This document shows positions 25,805 to 34,673 of a DNA stretch of 60,207 nt, one piece after another. Under the pieces are notes generated by a model that was given only the letters and a program-made list of their open reading frames with translations, had not been told where the DNA came from and made no database searches. The translations under genes and the position numbers were made by a program. The first letter of the stretch is position 1; each line of letters begins with the position of its first letter. The DNA is from Nitrososphaerota archaeon (GTDB lineage: Archaea > Thermoproteota > Nitrososphaeria > Nitrososphaerales > CADDZS01), in the NCBI GenBank assembly GCA_021325255.1, contig JAJPHP010000069.1, positions 1-60,207 of the forward strand, in the 5' to 3' direction.

Positions 25805-26065
25805 ATGCATCTTTTAGAGCGGGAATTTACTCAGAAAATGACTAGACGATTGTATGCGCCATACTTTGCAAAGAGGTACGTGGGTGACTCCGAGACCAAG
25901 ATCCTGCACGACCTTGACAGAGAAAAGAGGGAGTGCCTCGTTGACACGATACCGAAAAACAGGATACAGATGTTTGAGTGGTTGAACATCCCGAGCGATC
26001 TTGGATATACTGGTTGCAAGTTGTGCATGCCAGAGTACAAGGGTGCGCCTAAATCCCGAGACTGA
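25805..26065 (+). CDS. Hypothetical basic protein with a CxxC pair
   Basis: Not recognised. The 86-residue protein is rich in Arg, Lys, Tyr and Asp (MTRRLYAPYFAKRYVGD) and ends with GCKLCMPEYKG, a single CxxC knuckle that might bind metal or form a disulfide. The longest frame begins at ATG 25805, but the TATA box predicts a transcript start near 25813. The second in-frame ATG at 25838 (75 residues) is therefore more likely the real start. It shares its promoter region with the divergent zinc-ribbon gene. Confidence 0.55.
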   Translation: MHLLEREFTQKMTRRLYAPYFAKRYVGDSETKILHDLDREKRECLVDTIPKNRIQMFEWLNIPSDLGYTGCKLCMPEYKGAPKSRD

Positions 26066-26180
26066 CAAAAGTCTTCCAAAGAGCTTTGTCGAGGTAGGAA
26101 AAATATCAGATGCTGGAACTGCGTACCCATCGAATCGATCTGATCATGGGGTGCGTTCGCGAAATCTACCGGCTTGGAGA

Positions 26181-26188
26181 TATATAAG
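26181..26188 (+). promoter_or_regulatory. TATA box of the universal stress protein gene
   Basis: TATATAAG, predicted transcript start near 26210, giving a leader of about 70 nt to the ATG at 26281. Two palindromes overlap and follow this start (separate entry). Confidence 0.6.
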
Positions 26189-26201
26189 GAGCTGATTAGG
26201 C

Positions 26202-26232
26202 ATGAACGGGTTCATTTGGTCATGAAATTCAT
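26202..26232. promoter_or_regulatory. Two tandem palindromes at the usp transcription start
   Basis: ATGAAC-GG-GTTCAT at 26202-26215 and ATGAA-A-TTCAT at 26222-26232. Both use the half-site ATGAA/TTCAT, with centres 18.5 bp apart, at or just after the predicted start of transcription. This is a plausible operator for a dimeric repressor; the regulator is unknown. Confidence 0.45.
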
Positions 26233-26280
26233 ACGTCGTTCTTTAATTCCATCCATAGGATAATCGACTGAGTGCTTGGT

Positions 26281-26712
26281 ATGGCGGCGCTTCCGAATAG
26301 GATCCTCGTTCCTGTGGATGGGTCTGAAAACTCGAAGAGAGCGACAGAATATGCACTCGAACTAGCTCAGAAGCTCGGATCCTCGTTGGTACTTCTCCAT
26401 GTCGTAGAAATCCCAGCTTCATCTTACAGGTACCGGTGGATCGCAAGAGATGTGATTCAGGTCTTGGAGGAGAGTGGATGGAAGTTGCTCGGTGGCTTTG
26501 AAGAAATGGCAAAGTCAAAAGGGGTGTCCTTAGAGCCCGTCTTGTCAATCGGAGATCCAGTTACACAAATTCTGTTGATTTCAAAGAAGAAGAGTTGTGA
26601 TTGCATCATCATGGGCAAAAGAGGATTAGGGCGCATTCAGCGAATGCTCATTGGGAGCGTGTCAGATCGTGTGATAAAGCTTTCAGATAAGCCTGTGATT
26701 ATCGTGAAGTAA
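26281..26712 (+). CDS. Universal stress protein UspA family
   Basis: A 143-residue Usp domain beginning MAALPNRILVPVDGSE. The ATP-binding loop is intact: IIMGKRGLGRIQRMLIGSVSDRVI near the C terminus carries the G-2x-G-9x-G-S pattern, and the early VDGS aspartate is present. It is thus an ATP-binding, not UspA-sensu-stricto, member. The start is ATG 26281, with a GTG three codons upstream as the alternative. The promoter has a strong TATA box and tandem palindromes, so expression is probably controlled. The 264 bp after it hold only the start region of the next gene. Confidence 0.92.
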   Translation: MAALPNRILVPVDGSENSKRATEYALELAQKLGSSLVLLHVVEIPASSYRYRWIARDVIQVLEESGWKLLGGFEEMAKSKGVSLEPVLSIGDPVTQILLISKKKSCDCIIMGKRGLGRIQRMLIGSVSDRVIKLSDKPVIIVK

Positions 26713-26942
26713 CACACCCTGACGCAAGATATTCAGGAGCTCGCGATTGCCCTTACGACCGTAGCCCGCATAAGAATTCCAAAGGTCCAATTTCGGGCAA
26801 ATTCAACAATTGGTAGACTGGGAGAATTCCCTTTAATTTGTGTTCCACCTCTGCTTATGCCTGCAAGGTTCTAGAAAGTCAAGAGATTAGCTCATTATCA
26901 GACTCGATAATTGTGTTCTCACCTTAAATCTTCCAGCTGCCT

Positions 26943-26987
26943 AAAGGAGGTATGGTAGAGGTGATTCAAAGAAAGGATGATGTCTGA
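26943..26987 (+). promoter_or_regulatory. Strong Shine-Dalgarno and mini-frame overlapping the 2TM gene start
   Basis: AAAGGAGGT at 26943-26951 is the best ribosome-binding site in the window. It is 9 nt before GTG 26961, which opens an 8-codon frame ending in TGA at 26985-26987. That frame overlaps ATG 26977 of the next gene in another frame. It could be a coupled leader peptide, or the true N terminus of the 2TM protein displaced by an indel. Confidence 0.4.
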
Positions 26988-27285
26988 TGAGGAGTTACGA
27001 AAGAGGGCAAGAAAGACCGCAGAGGACAGGGTTGGGTTCTACATTCACCTTGGAATCTACGCGGCCGTCAACACAATGTTGATACTTCTTTGGTGGTTCA
27101 CCGGAGGCATCAATATCTTCCCCTGGTTCATCTTCCCGTTATTCGGATGGGGAGCCGGAGTCATTGCACACTTTATCGGCGTTTTCCGTGGCCCTTCCTA
27201 CGTTGACCGGGCCGCAGAGCACGAATACCGGCGGCTTAAGAAAGAGGAAGAAGAAGAGCAGCAGACCGTGAAAGCCCACGCATAG
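26977..27285 (+). CDS. 2TM domain membrane protein
   Basis: A 102-residue protein with the 2TM domain architecture. A charged N-terminal helix (EELRKRARKTAEDRVGF) is followed by two membrane segments at about residues 22-41 and 47-67, rich in aromatic residues (LWWFTGGINIFPWF, FGWGAGVIAHF). A charged coiled C-terminal tail ends EEEEEQQTVKAHA. Such domains occur alone or fused to histidine kinases; here it is alone, so it may be a signalling or membrane adaptor. The ribosome-binding arrangement is odd (see the preceding entry). Confidence 0.82.
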   Translation: MMSDEELRKRARKTAEDRVGFYIHLGIYAAVNTMLILLWWFTGGINIFPWFIFPLFGWGAGVIAHFIGVFRGPSYVDRAAEHEYRRLKKEEEEEQQTVKAHA

Positions 27286-27306
27286 CTTTGTCTGATCTAC
27301 ACTTTG

Positions 27307-27344
27307 CCTTGCTGGTTTGTCCGAACAAAGCTAGACCAGCAAGG
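27307..27344. terminator. Perfect 9-bp hairpin after the 2TM gene
   Basis: CCTTGCTGG (27307-27315) pairs perfectly with CCAGCAAGG (27336-27344). A second inner stem TTTGT/ACAAA can form in the 20-nt loop. T-rich stretches follow (TCTTTCTCTCTG and CATTTTTCTT). It lies 22 bp after the 2TM stop, so a transcript-end role is likely; it could equally be a protein-binding site. Confidence 0.45.
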
Positions 27345-27768
27345 TCTTTCTCTCTGAAACTTGCATTTTTCTTACACGAGGCTTGAAGAATCAAATTCAC
27401 GGCTATTGCTCGCCGCTCATGAGTAAGAGCCTCGGTGTTTTCTCAAGGAATGAAAGCTGCAACCAGCGATGATGTTCATAAATCTTGGTAACATGAATAA
27501 TCCCGACGGGCAAACATCATTTTGGAGGGCTTCGAGATTGACGGCTAGTATATCACGTATGCGTGAATGGCATTCGACACAGTTCGAAATCAGCTCCCAT
27601 GTCGCAAAGAAGGAATATGAATGTGTGCTCGGATCTGGAATTTACAGTCGAAAGTGTCTCTCCTTTTTTCGTGTGAGCAGCTGACTTTCGAGATCTATGC
27701 GTCGGTCGATTTTTCTCTAACTTTGTGAATCTGCTCTGAGAAAAAGAAGAAGAGCGCAATCAATCGCG
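27345..27768. other. 424-bp region before the P-type ATPase
   Basis: No convincing gene. A 71-codon plus-strand frame (27469-27684) has no recognisable family or good start context. The region probably contains the ATPase promoter, but no clear TATA box stands out. Confidence 0.35.
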
Positions 27769-30603
27769 TTGACCTTACAACGGAACAACCAGAATAGTAG
27801 GGGTGAGGTCAATGACTCTTATGCTCTAGAAGCCGAAGTCGTTCTTTCAAGGCTCGGGAGCGATGAAAACTCTGGGCTGAATGAGCAAGAAGTCCAGAGG
27901 AGACTCGGGATGTTTGGCGAGAACATTCTGGAAGAAAGAAAAGGGGTCTCCGCTTTCAAGATTCTAGCAAGACAGTTCAAAAACGCTCTCATTCTTATTC
28001 TCATCCTTGCAACCATTGCTTCAGCGAGCCTGGGAGAGGTCATTGACGCACTGGTCATCCTGATCATAGTAGGTATTGTAGTGGGCCTGGGCTTCTTTCA
28101 GGAGCATCGAACGGAAGGGACGCTTCAAGCTCTCAAGAAGATGCAGGCCCTTTATTGCAGCGTCGCAAGAGAAGGTGAGAGGAAGCGAGTTCGCGTGGAA
28201 AACCTGGTTCCGGGTGACATTGTGATTTTGGAAGCTGGAGATAGGGTCTCGGCGGATATGAGGATACTAGAATCCTTTGATTTGAAGATAGACGAGGCGG
28301 CCATGACTGGAGAGTCACGACCGGTGGAGAAGAACCCGCGGATTCTTTCAGCAGGCACCCAGCTTGCCGAGAGGACCAACTCCGCGTTTGCAGGAACTGT
28401 TGTCTTAAGTGGGAAAGGGAAAGCAGTGGTGGTTGCGACTGCGATGAGCACCGAATTGGGTCAAATTGCGAAGAGTACAGTTCTTCGAAGTGGGCAGTAT
28501 GAGCCACCTACCGCGCTAGAGCAGAAAATGAACGATATCTCCAAGAAACTCGGGAAAGTGCTCCTGATTGTGATTGCGTTGGTTGTCTTTAGTGCGCTCG
28601 TGGAGCAGTTGCTGATCTTAGGAAATCGTATCGGAGTGGATGCAGTAGTTTCCATAGTCTTGTTCGGAATCGCTCTTGCGGTTGCAGCTGTTCCGGAGGC
28701 GCTCCCCGCAATCCTAACCGGAAATCTTGCCATATCTGCACACAGGATGTCAAAGAGGAATGCGTTGGCGAGAAACCTTTCCGTGGTTGAGACACTTGGA
28801 GTGACTCAGGTGATCTGCACCGACAAGACTGGAACCCTAACGAAGGGGGAAATGACGGTCCGAGAGCTCTACCTGTCTGGATTAACACTTGACGTGAGCG
28901 GCGTGGGCTACGATCCCTCGGGACAGATTAGGCCGCGAGGAGGAGGAGTGGAAGGAGAAGATATTCGATTAATCGAGGCCCTCCATGACTTGGCAAGGGC
29001 AGGACTCCTTTGCAACGACGCATCATTGAAGAAAACAAATGGAGACAAGTGGTTGATTCAAGGAGACCCGACTGAAGGAGCACTTGTTGTCCTAGCAGAA
29101 AAGGCCGGATTGTCCGAGAAGAAGATCCGTTCAGCTTCTCCGAGAGTGTGGGAGCTCCCTTTTACCTCGGAAACGAAACGCATGACAACCGTTCATTTGG
29201 AAATTACGGGGACGGTTGCATACATGAAGGGGGCTCCGGAGTCGATACTTGAGTGCTGCGATTTCGTACAGTCCTTAGGAAATGAAGTGCCGCTCACTCC
29301 TGAGTCAAACGAGGAGATTCTAAGGATTTCAGATTCAATGGCTGCAAGATCTCTCAGGGTTCTCGCCCTTGCTAGAAAGGACGTCTCTGACTTGAATTTT
29401 CAGTCAAGTGGTAAGAGTGAGACGGATGTGGAAGAAGAGGAACTCGAGCGCTCTCGTTCGCTTAAAGGGGGATTTACTTTTCTCGGGCTGGTCGGAATCA
29501 TTGATCCACCGAGAGAGGAAGTTGCCTCCTCTATACTTACTGCGCGTGAGGCTGGAATAGAGACCGTGATGATAACTGGAGACCACAGGACGACCGCGGT
29601 CGCAATCGCAAGTGAAATTGGAATCTACAATGAAACTTCGGATATGGTTCTTACGGGGAAGGAGCTCGAGCAATTTAGTGACAATGAGTTGGACGCGGTG
29701 GTTCAAAAAGTGAAAGTCTATGCGAGGGTTTCTCCCTCTCACAAGCTCCGCATTGTCAATTCTTGGAAGAGGAGAGGCAGGACCGTAGCAATGACGGGTG
29801 ATGGAGTCAACGATGCGCCAGCCCTAAAGCGCGCAGACGTCGGAATAGCTATGGGAATAACGGGGACGGAGGTTGCAAAAGAGGCCTCGGATCTGATTTT
29901 GCTTGACGACAATTTTGCAACGATAGTTGACGCCATAGAGACTGGCAGAGGGGTACACGACAACATAAGAAAGTACTTGGCATACCTGCTCTCGGCGAAC
30001 CTCGTCGAAGTCACGGTTCTGAGTTTGGGGGCGCTCCTAGTACCTCTGTTAATCGGAATTGGCGCTTCCTCCACTTCGATCTACCTGCCTTTGCTTGCCG
30101 TCCAGCTTCTGTACGTCAACTTGGTTACGGATGGCCTCCCCGCGATCGCGCTGGGACTGGGACCACCGGATCCTGGAATCATGAAGAAGAGAGCGTCCCA
30201 AATCGCCAGATCGTCGGTGTTTGACAGACAGGTAAACCGATTCATCATCATAACGATTTGTTTGCAGACCCCCATTCTTCTGCTTGCGTATGCGACTTTC
30301 CTTCCGGTAGGGATAGACGAGGCCCGGACCAGGCTATTTTTGATTCTTGTGTTTTCAGAGTTGACTCTTGCCCTGAACTGCACATCGCTCGCCCTGCCTT
30401 TCAACAAAGTGAAACTCAACCGATGGCTGCTCATATCTACATTATGGGAGATAACACTCCTCTCCGCACTGATTGCGATACCGGGTTCAAGAGAGGCGCT
30501 TCATCTCGTCCTCCCGACGATGCAGGATGTCGCATGGGTCGTAGTCGCTTGCCTTGGAATGTTCGTGAGCATAGATTTGCTGAAGAGGCTACAGAAAGAG
30601 TGA
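27769..30603 (+). CDS. P-type Ca2+-transporting ATPase (P2A type)
   Basis: A 944-residue cation pump beginning at TTG. It has TGES (180-183), the phosphorylated Asp352 in CTDKTGT, MTGDGVND in the P domain and about ten membrane segments. The calcium-site residues of SERCA pumps are kept: VPEALPA in M4, LSANLVEV in M5 (Asn and Glu), NLVTDGLPA in M6 (Asn, Thr, Asp) and an acidic residue in M8 (VFSELTLALN). Calcium is therefore the most likely ion, although H+ or Mn2+ pumps share part of the pattern. The N-terminal cation-ATPase domain is intact. It stands alone, converging on a VTT-domain membrane protein gene. Confidence 0.92.
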   Translation: MTLQRNNQNSRGEVNDSYALEAEVVLSRLGSDENSGLNEQEVQRRLGMFGENILEERKGVSAFKILARQFKNALILILILATIASASLGEVIDALVILIIVGIVVGLGFFQEHRTEGTLQALKKMQALYCSVAREGERKRVRVENLVPGDIVILEAGDRVSADMRILESFDLKIDEAAMTGESRPVEKNPRILSAGTQLAERTNSAFAGTVVLSGKGKAVVVATAMSTELGQIAKSTVLRSGQYEPPTALEQKMNDISKKLGKVLLIVIALVVFSALVEQLLILGNRIGVDAVVSIVLFGIALAVAAVPEALPAILTGNLAISAHRMSKRNALARNLSVVETLGVTQVICTDKTGTLTKGEMTVRELYLSGLTLDVSGVGYDPSGQIRPRGGGVEGEDIRLIEALHDLARAGLLCNDASLKKTNGDKWLIQGDPTEGALVVLAEKAGLSEKKIRSASPRVWELPFTSETKRMTTVHLEITGTVAYMKGAPESILECCDFVQSLGNEVPLTPESNEEILRISDSMAARSLRVLALARKDVSDLNFQSSGKSETDVEEEELERSRSLKGGFTFLGLVGIIDPPREEVASSILTAREAGIETVMITGDHRTTAVAIASEIGIYNETSDMVLTGKELEQFSDNELDAVVQKVKVYARVSPSHKLRIVNSWKRRGRTVAMTGDGVNDAPALKRADVGIAMGITGTEVAKEASDLILLDDNFATIVDAIETGRGVHDNIRKYLAYLLSANLVEVTVLSLGALLVPLLIGIGASSTSIYLPLLAVQLLYVNLVTDGLPAIALGLGPPDPGIMKKRASQIARSSVFDRQVNRFIIITICLQTPILLLAYATFLPVGIDEARTRLFLILVFSELTLALNCTSLALPFNKVKLNRWLLISTLWEITLLSALIAIPGSREALHLVLPTMQDVAWVVVACLGMFVSIDLLKRLQKE

Positions 30604-30652
30604 GATGCGATTCTTTGACATTTGTGATTGGTGAAATATCCGGGCTGTACAC

Positions 30653-31336
30653 TTACTTGTCGGCTTGAGGCGGCAGGTGTTTTTGAATCCACTTTGTCCA
30701 GTCTATCTTTGCGATTACAAAAGTGAGTAGAATTGTCAGAGCGGCAACAATTATTCCAATCAACCATACTAACTGGGTTGGCTGTTGACCCTCTCCAACA
30801 AATATGGATAGTATTGCACTGTTCAAGAACGCCTCGCCGTACACGATGATTCCCACGAGGACAGTCTTCCCGGCAAGCGTGGAGACGAAGAATTTTCCGC
30901 GGTTGTACCTCGAGAAGCCGAGTGGCACATAAACTATGTCGTCGGGGATTGGCGTAGCGGCCGCAATAAACACGGCGACCCAGGCGTACTTTGAAAATAT
31001 TCTCTGAAATGCAAGGAGGTTTGACTTTGTCTTTTCAGATATGAGCCTCTGTCCAGTGTAGCACGCTTGGTAGATGATGAGTTTCCCAATTGCCGAGCCT
31101 AGAGCGCTTGAAATGACGAGCAGGGCCGGGTTGAAGCTGCCGCTCAGTACAGCGAGCAAGATTACTGCCAAGTAGGGCAATGGGACAAATACGATGAGGC
31201 TCGCTAGAAGGCTAAGGCCGAGAATCCCCGCATAGCCAAATGCATACAGTTCGCTGAATGGAAGTGAAGCCAACTTTGCTTGTTTTGGAACTCGGGCGAG
31301 CATCTGTCTTGGCGAGTTAAAACTTATGCCCTCCAT
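30653..31336 (-). CDS. VTT-domain (DedA/SNARE-associated type) membrane protein
   Basis: About 227 residues from the ATG at 31334-31336 (the open frame is ten codons longer). It has four to five membrane helices and the re-entrant-loop signature of VTT proteins. The central AATPIPDDIVYVPLGFSRYN resembles the conserved F/Y-x-x-R and Pro-rich loop found in DedA and TMEM41/64 families, which scramble or flip lipids. The last helix is followed by a basic tail (WIQKHLPPQADK). Substrate unknown. It is convergent with the P-ATPase and divergent from the metallo-hydrolase gene. Confidence 0.8.
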   Translation of the reverse strand: MEGISFNSPRQMLARVPKQAKLASLPFSELYAFGYAGILGLSLLASLIVFVPLPYLAVILLAVLSGSFNPALLVISSALGSAIGKLIIYQACYTGQRLISEKTKSNLLAFQRIFSKYAWVAVFIAAATPIPDDIVYVPLGFSRYNRGKFFVSTLAGKTVLVGIIVYGEAFLNSAILSIFVGEGQQPTQLVWLIGIIVAALTILLTFVIAKIDWTKWIQKHLPPQADK

Positions 31337-31469
31337 GATTGCGATTCGCCGTTCTCTCCCCAGCAACTCCTAGGGTGGGTGCAACATCAAAAAGCGACGC
31401 TGAACACGGGAGTTTGTCGTTCTTCTCAAAGCAACTGATAATATGTCCCACGGCTCGCAGGGGGTAGCC

Positions 31470-32309
31470 ATGCGAACAATTCTTGTGGGGGAAGCCAAGG
31501 TCTCGCTGATCAACCTTGGAGACCTGGGTTTCAGACTGAAAGACGTCGAGAACGTGCCAGAAAGTGAATGGAAGAATAGTGCATACGCGAACGTTTTCGA
31601 AAACTCGCACCCGTACCCGAGCCAAAGTGTATTCATTTCTCACGGTGAACTCTCGGTGCTGGTGGACGCAGGAGAATATTCCCTGTTTGCTACTTCAGAT
31701 TCCCCTTACCGAATTCCGGGCTACGTGCCGCCACCCAATCTGGTTGACCAGCTCTCCGAGATAGGAATTCGAGCGGAGGACGTTGATTACGTCGTGATAA
31801 CCCATGCACACTACGACCACTACGCAGGGGTGACGAGAAAGAACGGAACCGAATATGTTCCAACTTTTCCAAACGCCACGTATCTTCTTGGGAGGGAAGA
31901 CTATGAGAATCCTGAAATGAAGAAATCTATTCAGGATGAGAACTCTGACGATAACCACACATTCGGGGTACTGTGGATGAAGGGCATCCTAGAACTTGTC
32001 CAGAGCAAACGTGTGATATCTGACGAGATAGAAATCCTTGCGTCTCCGGGGGAAAGTCCGGGTCACAAGATTCTCAGGCTGCACTCGCATGGTGAGACGA
32101 TTTATTGTCTTGGGGATCTTTTCCATCATGCTTGCGAGGTGCAAAACCCATCGTGGATGGCGAGTTGGGATGATCCAAAGGCTAACTTGAAAAGCAGGCT
32201 CGAACTCTTGGATAGTGCCCTAAAAGCGAATGCGATACTCCTGCCTGCTCACATGCCCCCGGGACGGCTCGAAAAGACTTCGTCAGGTTTCAGATACGCG
32301 GATATGTGA
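31470..32309 (+). CDS. Metallo-beta-lactamase fold hydrolase
   Basis: An MBL-fold hydrolase with the zinc motif THAHYDHYAG, a downstream His in SPGESPGHK and Asp in YCLGDLFHH. The overall order resembles lactonase- or quorum-quenching-like MBL proteins. I start at ATG 31470, which follows a GGGGG ribosome site by five bases (279 residues); an ATG nine codons upstream also exists. There is no signal peptide, so it is intracellular. Substrate unknown. It opens a run of accessory genes and is divergent from the VTT gene. Confidence 0.85.
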   Translation: MRTILVGEAKVSLINLGDLGFRLKDVENVPESEWKNSAYANVFENSHPYPSQSVFISHGELSVLVDAGEYSLFATSDSPYRIPGYVPPPNLVDQLSEIGIRAEDVDYVVITHAHYDHYAGVTRKNGTEYVPTFPNATYLLGREDYENPEMKKSIQDENSDDNHTFGVLWMKGILELVQSKRVISDEIEILASPGESPGHKILRLHSHGETIYCLGDLFHHACEVQNPSWMASWDDPKANLKSRLELLDSALKANAILLPAHMPPGRLEKTSSGFRYADM

Positions 32310-32408
32310 GCAAAACAGCACAAGATTCGAACAATCTCTTATTTTCCTCTGGTCGACACTATGTTCCTTATTCCCTTTTTTCAACCTGCTAGATCTGGTT
32401 GATATCTG

Positions 32409-32858
32409 ATGGAAATCATCCTGCGCGACGTGATAGAAGCAGATCTCCCTGCTTTCTTTAATCAACAGCTAGACCAGATGGCGAACTTTATGGCTGCGTT
32501 CACATCAAGAGATTCAACAGACAGAAACAAGTTCATGGGCCATTGGGCCAACATTCTTTCCGATAAAGACGTCAGAGTGAAGAAGGTGTTGCTTGTTGAC
32601 GGCCAAGTCGCAGGTCATGTGGCAAGGTACAGCGACAAAGAATTTGGAGAGCCGGAAGTCACCTATTGGATCGGAAGAAAATGTGCAGTCCAGCAAGGAT
32701 ACTATCAAGTTCCGAGGAAAGTTCGATTCGGTTACATGTCAGAAAGAGCCAAGATTCCAAGGACTACGTACGAGGAACACGTCCGTCAGGCAGAGAGCAA
32801 AATCATCCAATCGGTCGCTCCATATTTGTCGCTCTTCTTTGGAAGGGAGCAAGAGTAA
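32409..32858 (+). pseudogene. GNAT acetyltransferase, truncated or rearranged after the core beta strand
   Basis: Residues 1-92 match the start of a GNAT N-acetyltransferase: LRDVIEADLPAFFNQQLD, then VLLVDGQVAGHVAR and EPEVTYWIGRK. After WIGRK a normal family member continues with the acetyl-CoA loop (Q/R-x-x-G-x-G/A). Here the frame continues as CAVQQGYYQVPRK into a 55-residue tail without this motif. No other frame restores the motif clearly. The tail (EEHVRQAESKIIQSV) is helical and could be read as coding. I call it a broken acetyltransferase, with an unusual C-terminal replacement as the alternative. Confidence 0.55.
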
Positions 32859-32880
32859 GAGCATTACCACATTGACGAGA

Positions 32881-33261
32881 CTACAGTTTTAGTTTCGTTT
32901 GCTGAACCTTCTCCAATTGGGAGGGCGCGAGTTTTTCCATAAGCAGGTAGATTATCACTGCGCTCACAACAATGGCTATTATAGTGCCGATGAGAGCGTC
33001 GTTTATGCTGCGTGGAAGAAAAGCATAGATCTCGGCGAGGCTCTCTGTGATTGCACTGTAGGCGATAGTCACGATGTTTATCCCAATGAGAAGTTCATTG
33101 GACCAAGATTTTTTCCTCGCAAAGGCGTATCCACCGAACAACCCGGTCAACCCGACTGCGAGGTGGCCCAATCCGAGAGCAGTTCCAATGGGGTAGGTTC
33201 CACTCTTCGCGAACGCAGCACCACCAAGAGTAACCAGGCCACCTACGAAGAATTGCAACAC
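32881..33261 (-). CDS. Small four-helix membrane protein, 126 residues
   Basis: I do not recognise the family. Four hydrophobic segments are seen at about residues 2-18, 25-47, 55-78 and 86-109, followed by a basic, polar tail (LEKVQQTKLKL). No conserved metal or cofactor ligand is obvious. It lies downstream of another small membrane protein gene on the same strand (54-bp gap), so the two may be an operon. Confidence 0.65.
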   Translation of the reverse strand: MLQFFVGGLVTLGGAAFAKSGTYPIGTALGLGHLAVGLTGLFGGYAFARKKSWSNELLIGINIVTIAYSAITESLAEIYAFLPRSINDALIGTIIAIVVSAVIIYLLMEKLAPSQLEKVQQTKLKL

Positions 33262-33315
33262 GGTAACAATTTCTCTTGTTCGCTGGTTTGAGGTATAATA
33301 TCCTCTAGCCCTGTA

Positions 33316-33726
33316 TTACGCGTGCGCATCAACCGCCAGGAGGATGCATCCAGCAACTGCGAAAGGGACCATCGCTTCATGCATGCTGCGGGCTAGTCCT
33401 TGCACACCTGACGAAAGTAGACCCTCTACCACGCCCGCGATAGCAAGAAGATACGCGCCGCCGAGAAGGTAGAGCCACGAAATGGCGGCTGCGGCGGCGA
33501 GGACCACCCCGATCACTATTTCAAACTCGGCTATCGTCGAAGAGGGAGAAGAAAAGCTGAGCGTTCCGAATCCAAGAGGTATCTTCAAACCAAGGTTCAG
33601 GGCGGCTGAAATCAGAAAGAGAATTGCCAGGATCACTGCGAGCAGTTGAGTTATCCGTCGAACCTTGATTTCCAAAACATGAGTCCTCTCGTTAGCTATC
33701 AGAGAACGTTCATTCCTAATAACCAT
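33316..33726 (-). CDS. Small membrane protein, 136 residues
   Basis: Not assigned to a family. A charged N-terminal 25 residues is followed by four hydrophobic segments near residues 27-46, 66-84, 88-108 and 116-134. The C terminus is short (VDAHA). It probably forms an operon with the membrane protein downstream. The first Met is ATG-encoded with no strong ribosome site. The role is unknown. Confidence 0.62.
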   Translation of the reverse strand: MVIRNERSLIANERTHVLEIKVRRITQLLAVILAILFLISAALNLGLKIPLGFGTLSFSSPSSTIAEFEIVIGVVLAAAAAISWLYLLGGAYLLAIAGVVEGLLSSGVQGLARSMHEAMVPFAVAGCILLAVDAHA

Positions 33727-33802
33727 GGGGTAACTAGGTTACGTCATACAGGTTAGCAATGCCTAATACTTGAAAAATAACTCTTGTCGCTGATGGTCTG
33801 AG

Positions 33803-33810
33803 AAATATAT
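33803..33810 (+). promoter_or_regulatory. TATA box of the SHOCT gene
   Basis: AAATATAT centred near 33807. The predicted start of transcription (about 33833) coincides with the TTG start codon at 33834, so the mRNA would be leaderless. Confidence 0.5.
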
Positions 33811-33833
33811 GGCATGGTGGTTTCTTTTTCCAA

Positions 33834-34022
33834 TTGTGCTCCTTGGGGGGTCTCCTCGCGGTAGCAATCGTAACAAACATTGCACTCTGGGCTGGAGGAG
33901 GGAGGAACGCATCCAGTTCTGGCCGCGCTGATTCGGCGATTCAAATAATTAGGGAGAGGTACGCTAAAGGTGAAATAACGAAGGACCAGTATGATCATAT
34001 GAGGAAAGATTTGGGGCAATAG
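33834..34022 (+). CDS. SHOCT-domain small membrane protein
   Basis: A 62-residue protein with one membrane segment near residues 3-20 and a C-terminal SHOCT domain (AIQIIRERYAKGEITKDQYDHMRKDL). This short helical domain is found at the ends of many membrane and secreted prokaryotic proteins. A Gly/Ser linker joins the two parts. The frame has no ATG or GTG; the TTG start sits exactly where the TATA box predicts transcription to begin, so it should be leaderless. Role unknown. Confidence 0.72.
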   Translation: MCSLGGLLAVAIVTNIALWAGGGRNASSSGRADSAIQIIRERYAKGEITKDQYDHMRKDLGQ

Positions 34023-34151
34023 TACTGATAACTGCGTATTCTAAATTGGACATACTATGCGTCAGGTTTTGGTCCGGTGATTTCAACCCTCTAACATTTG
34101 TATCATGGAAATCACCCCCTTCTACTCCCATTCCTTGATTTATCGTCGAAA

Positions 34152-34673
34152 TCACAGATTTGCACCTAAGACCATCAGAACAAAAATAGCAAACAAGAGA
34201 TAGGACGAAGCAAGAAGCGTTCCTCTCACCGTCTCGGCAACGTGACCTAGCATTGCTGACGTAGACTCACCGGTGGCCACTCCTCCGCTTCCTCCCGGGA
34301 GTGATGGAATCGATGCGCTCCTAAGCTTACTTGAAGTACCCAGCATTCCTGTGACGACCACTAAAAAGGCAACAAAGCCAAGGATTCCGCCCGCGTAGAT
34401 GAAAAGTATGCGAGGGCTGGGAAGCAGATACGGTTCTGTCGTGCTTACGTAATCAAACAGAAAGAAGCCCGCCAAGAGCGTCAGGGCAGACATTGCGATC
34501 GAAAATCGAGCTAGTCGGGGAATTACTTTAATCATGAAATCTTTCATGGAGTCAGGATCCATTCTTTTCAACGAAGGCTCTATCACTGAAACGAAGAGTA
34601 TGGTCGCGCCAAACCAGCTTACAACACCAATTATATGTAAACCGAACAGAATTATGAATGGATAATCGATCAA
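34152..34673 (-). CDS. Four-helix membrane protein (CopD-like)
   Basis: A 173-residue protein with four membrane helices at about residues 5-28, 53-74, 86-108 and 150-172. His13 and the later His143 suggest a haem- or metal-linked CopD/DUF2269-like fold, but the match is weak. A Gly/Ser-rich loop lies at about 120-135. No neighbour links it to copper. I regard it as a conserved membrane protein of unknown function. Confidence 0.6.
   Translation of the reverse strand: MIDYPFIILFGLHIIGVVSWFGATILFVSVIEPSLKRMDPDSMKDFMIKVIPRLARFSIAMSALTLLAGFFLFDYVSTTEPYLLPSPRILFIYAGGILGFVAFLVVVTGMLGTSSKLRSASIPSLPGGSGGVATGESTSAMLGHVAETVRGTLLASSYLLFAIFVLMVLGANL

Noticed and set aside
27469..27684. 71-codon plus-strand frame before the P-type ATPase
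   Set aside because: No recognisable family, no ribosome site or TATA box at the right distance; likely chance.
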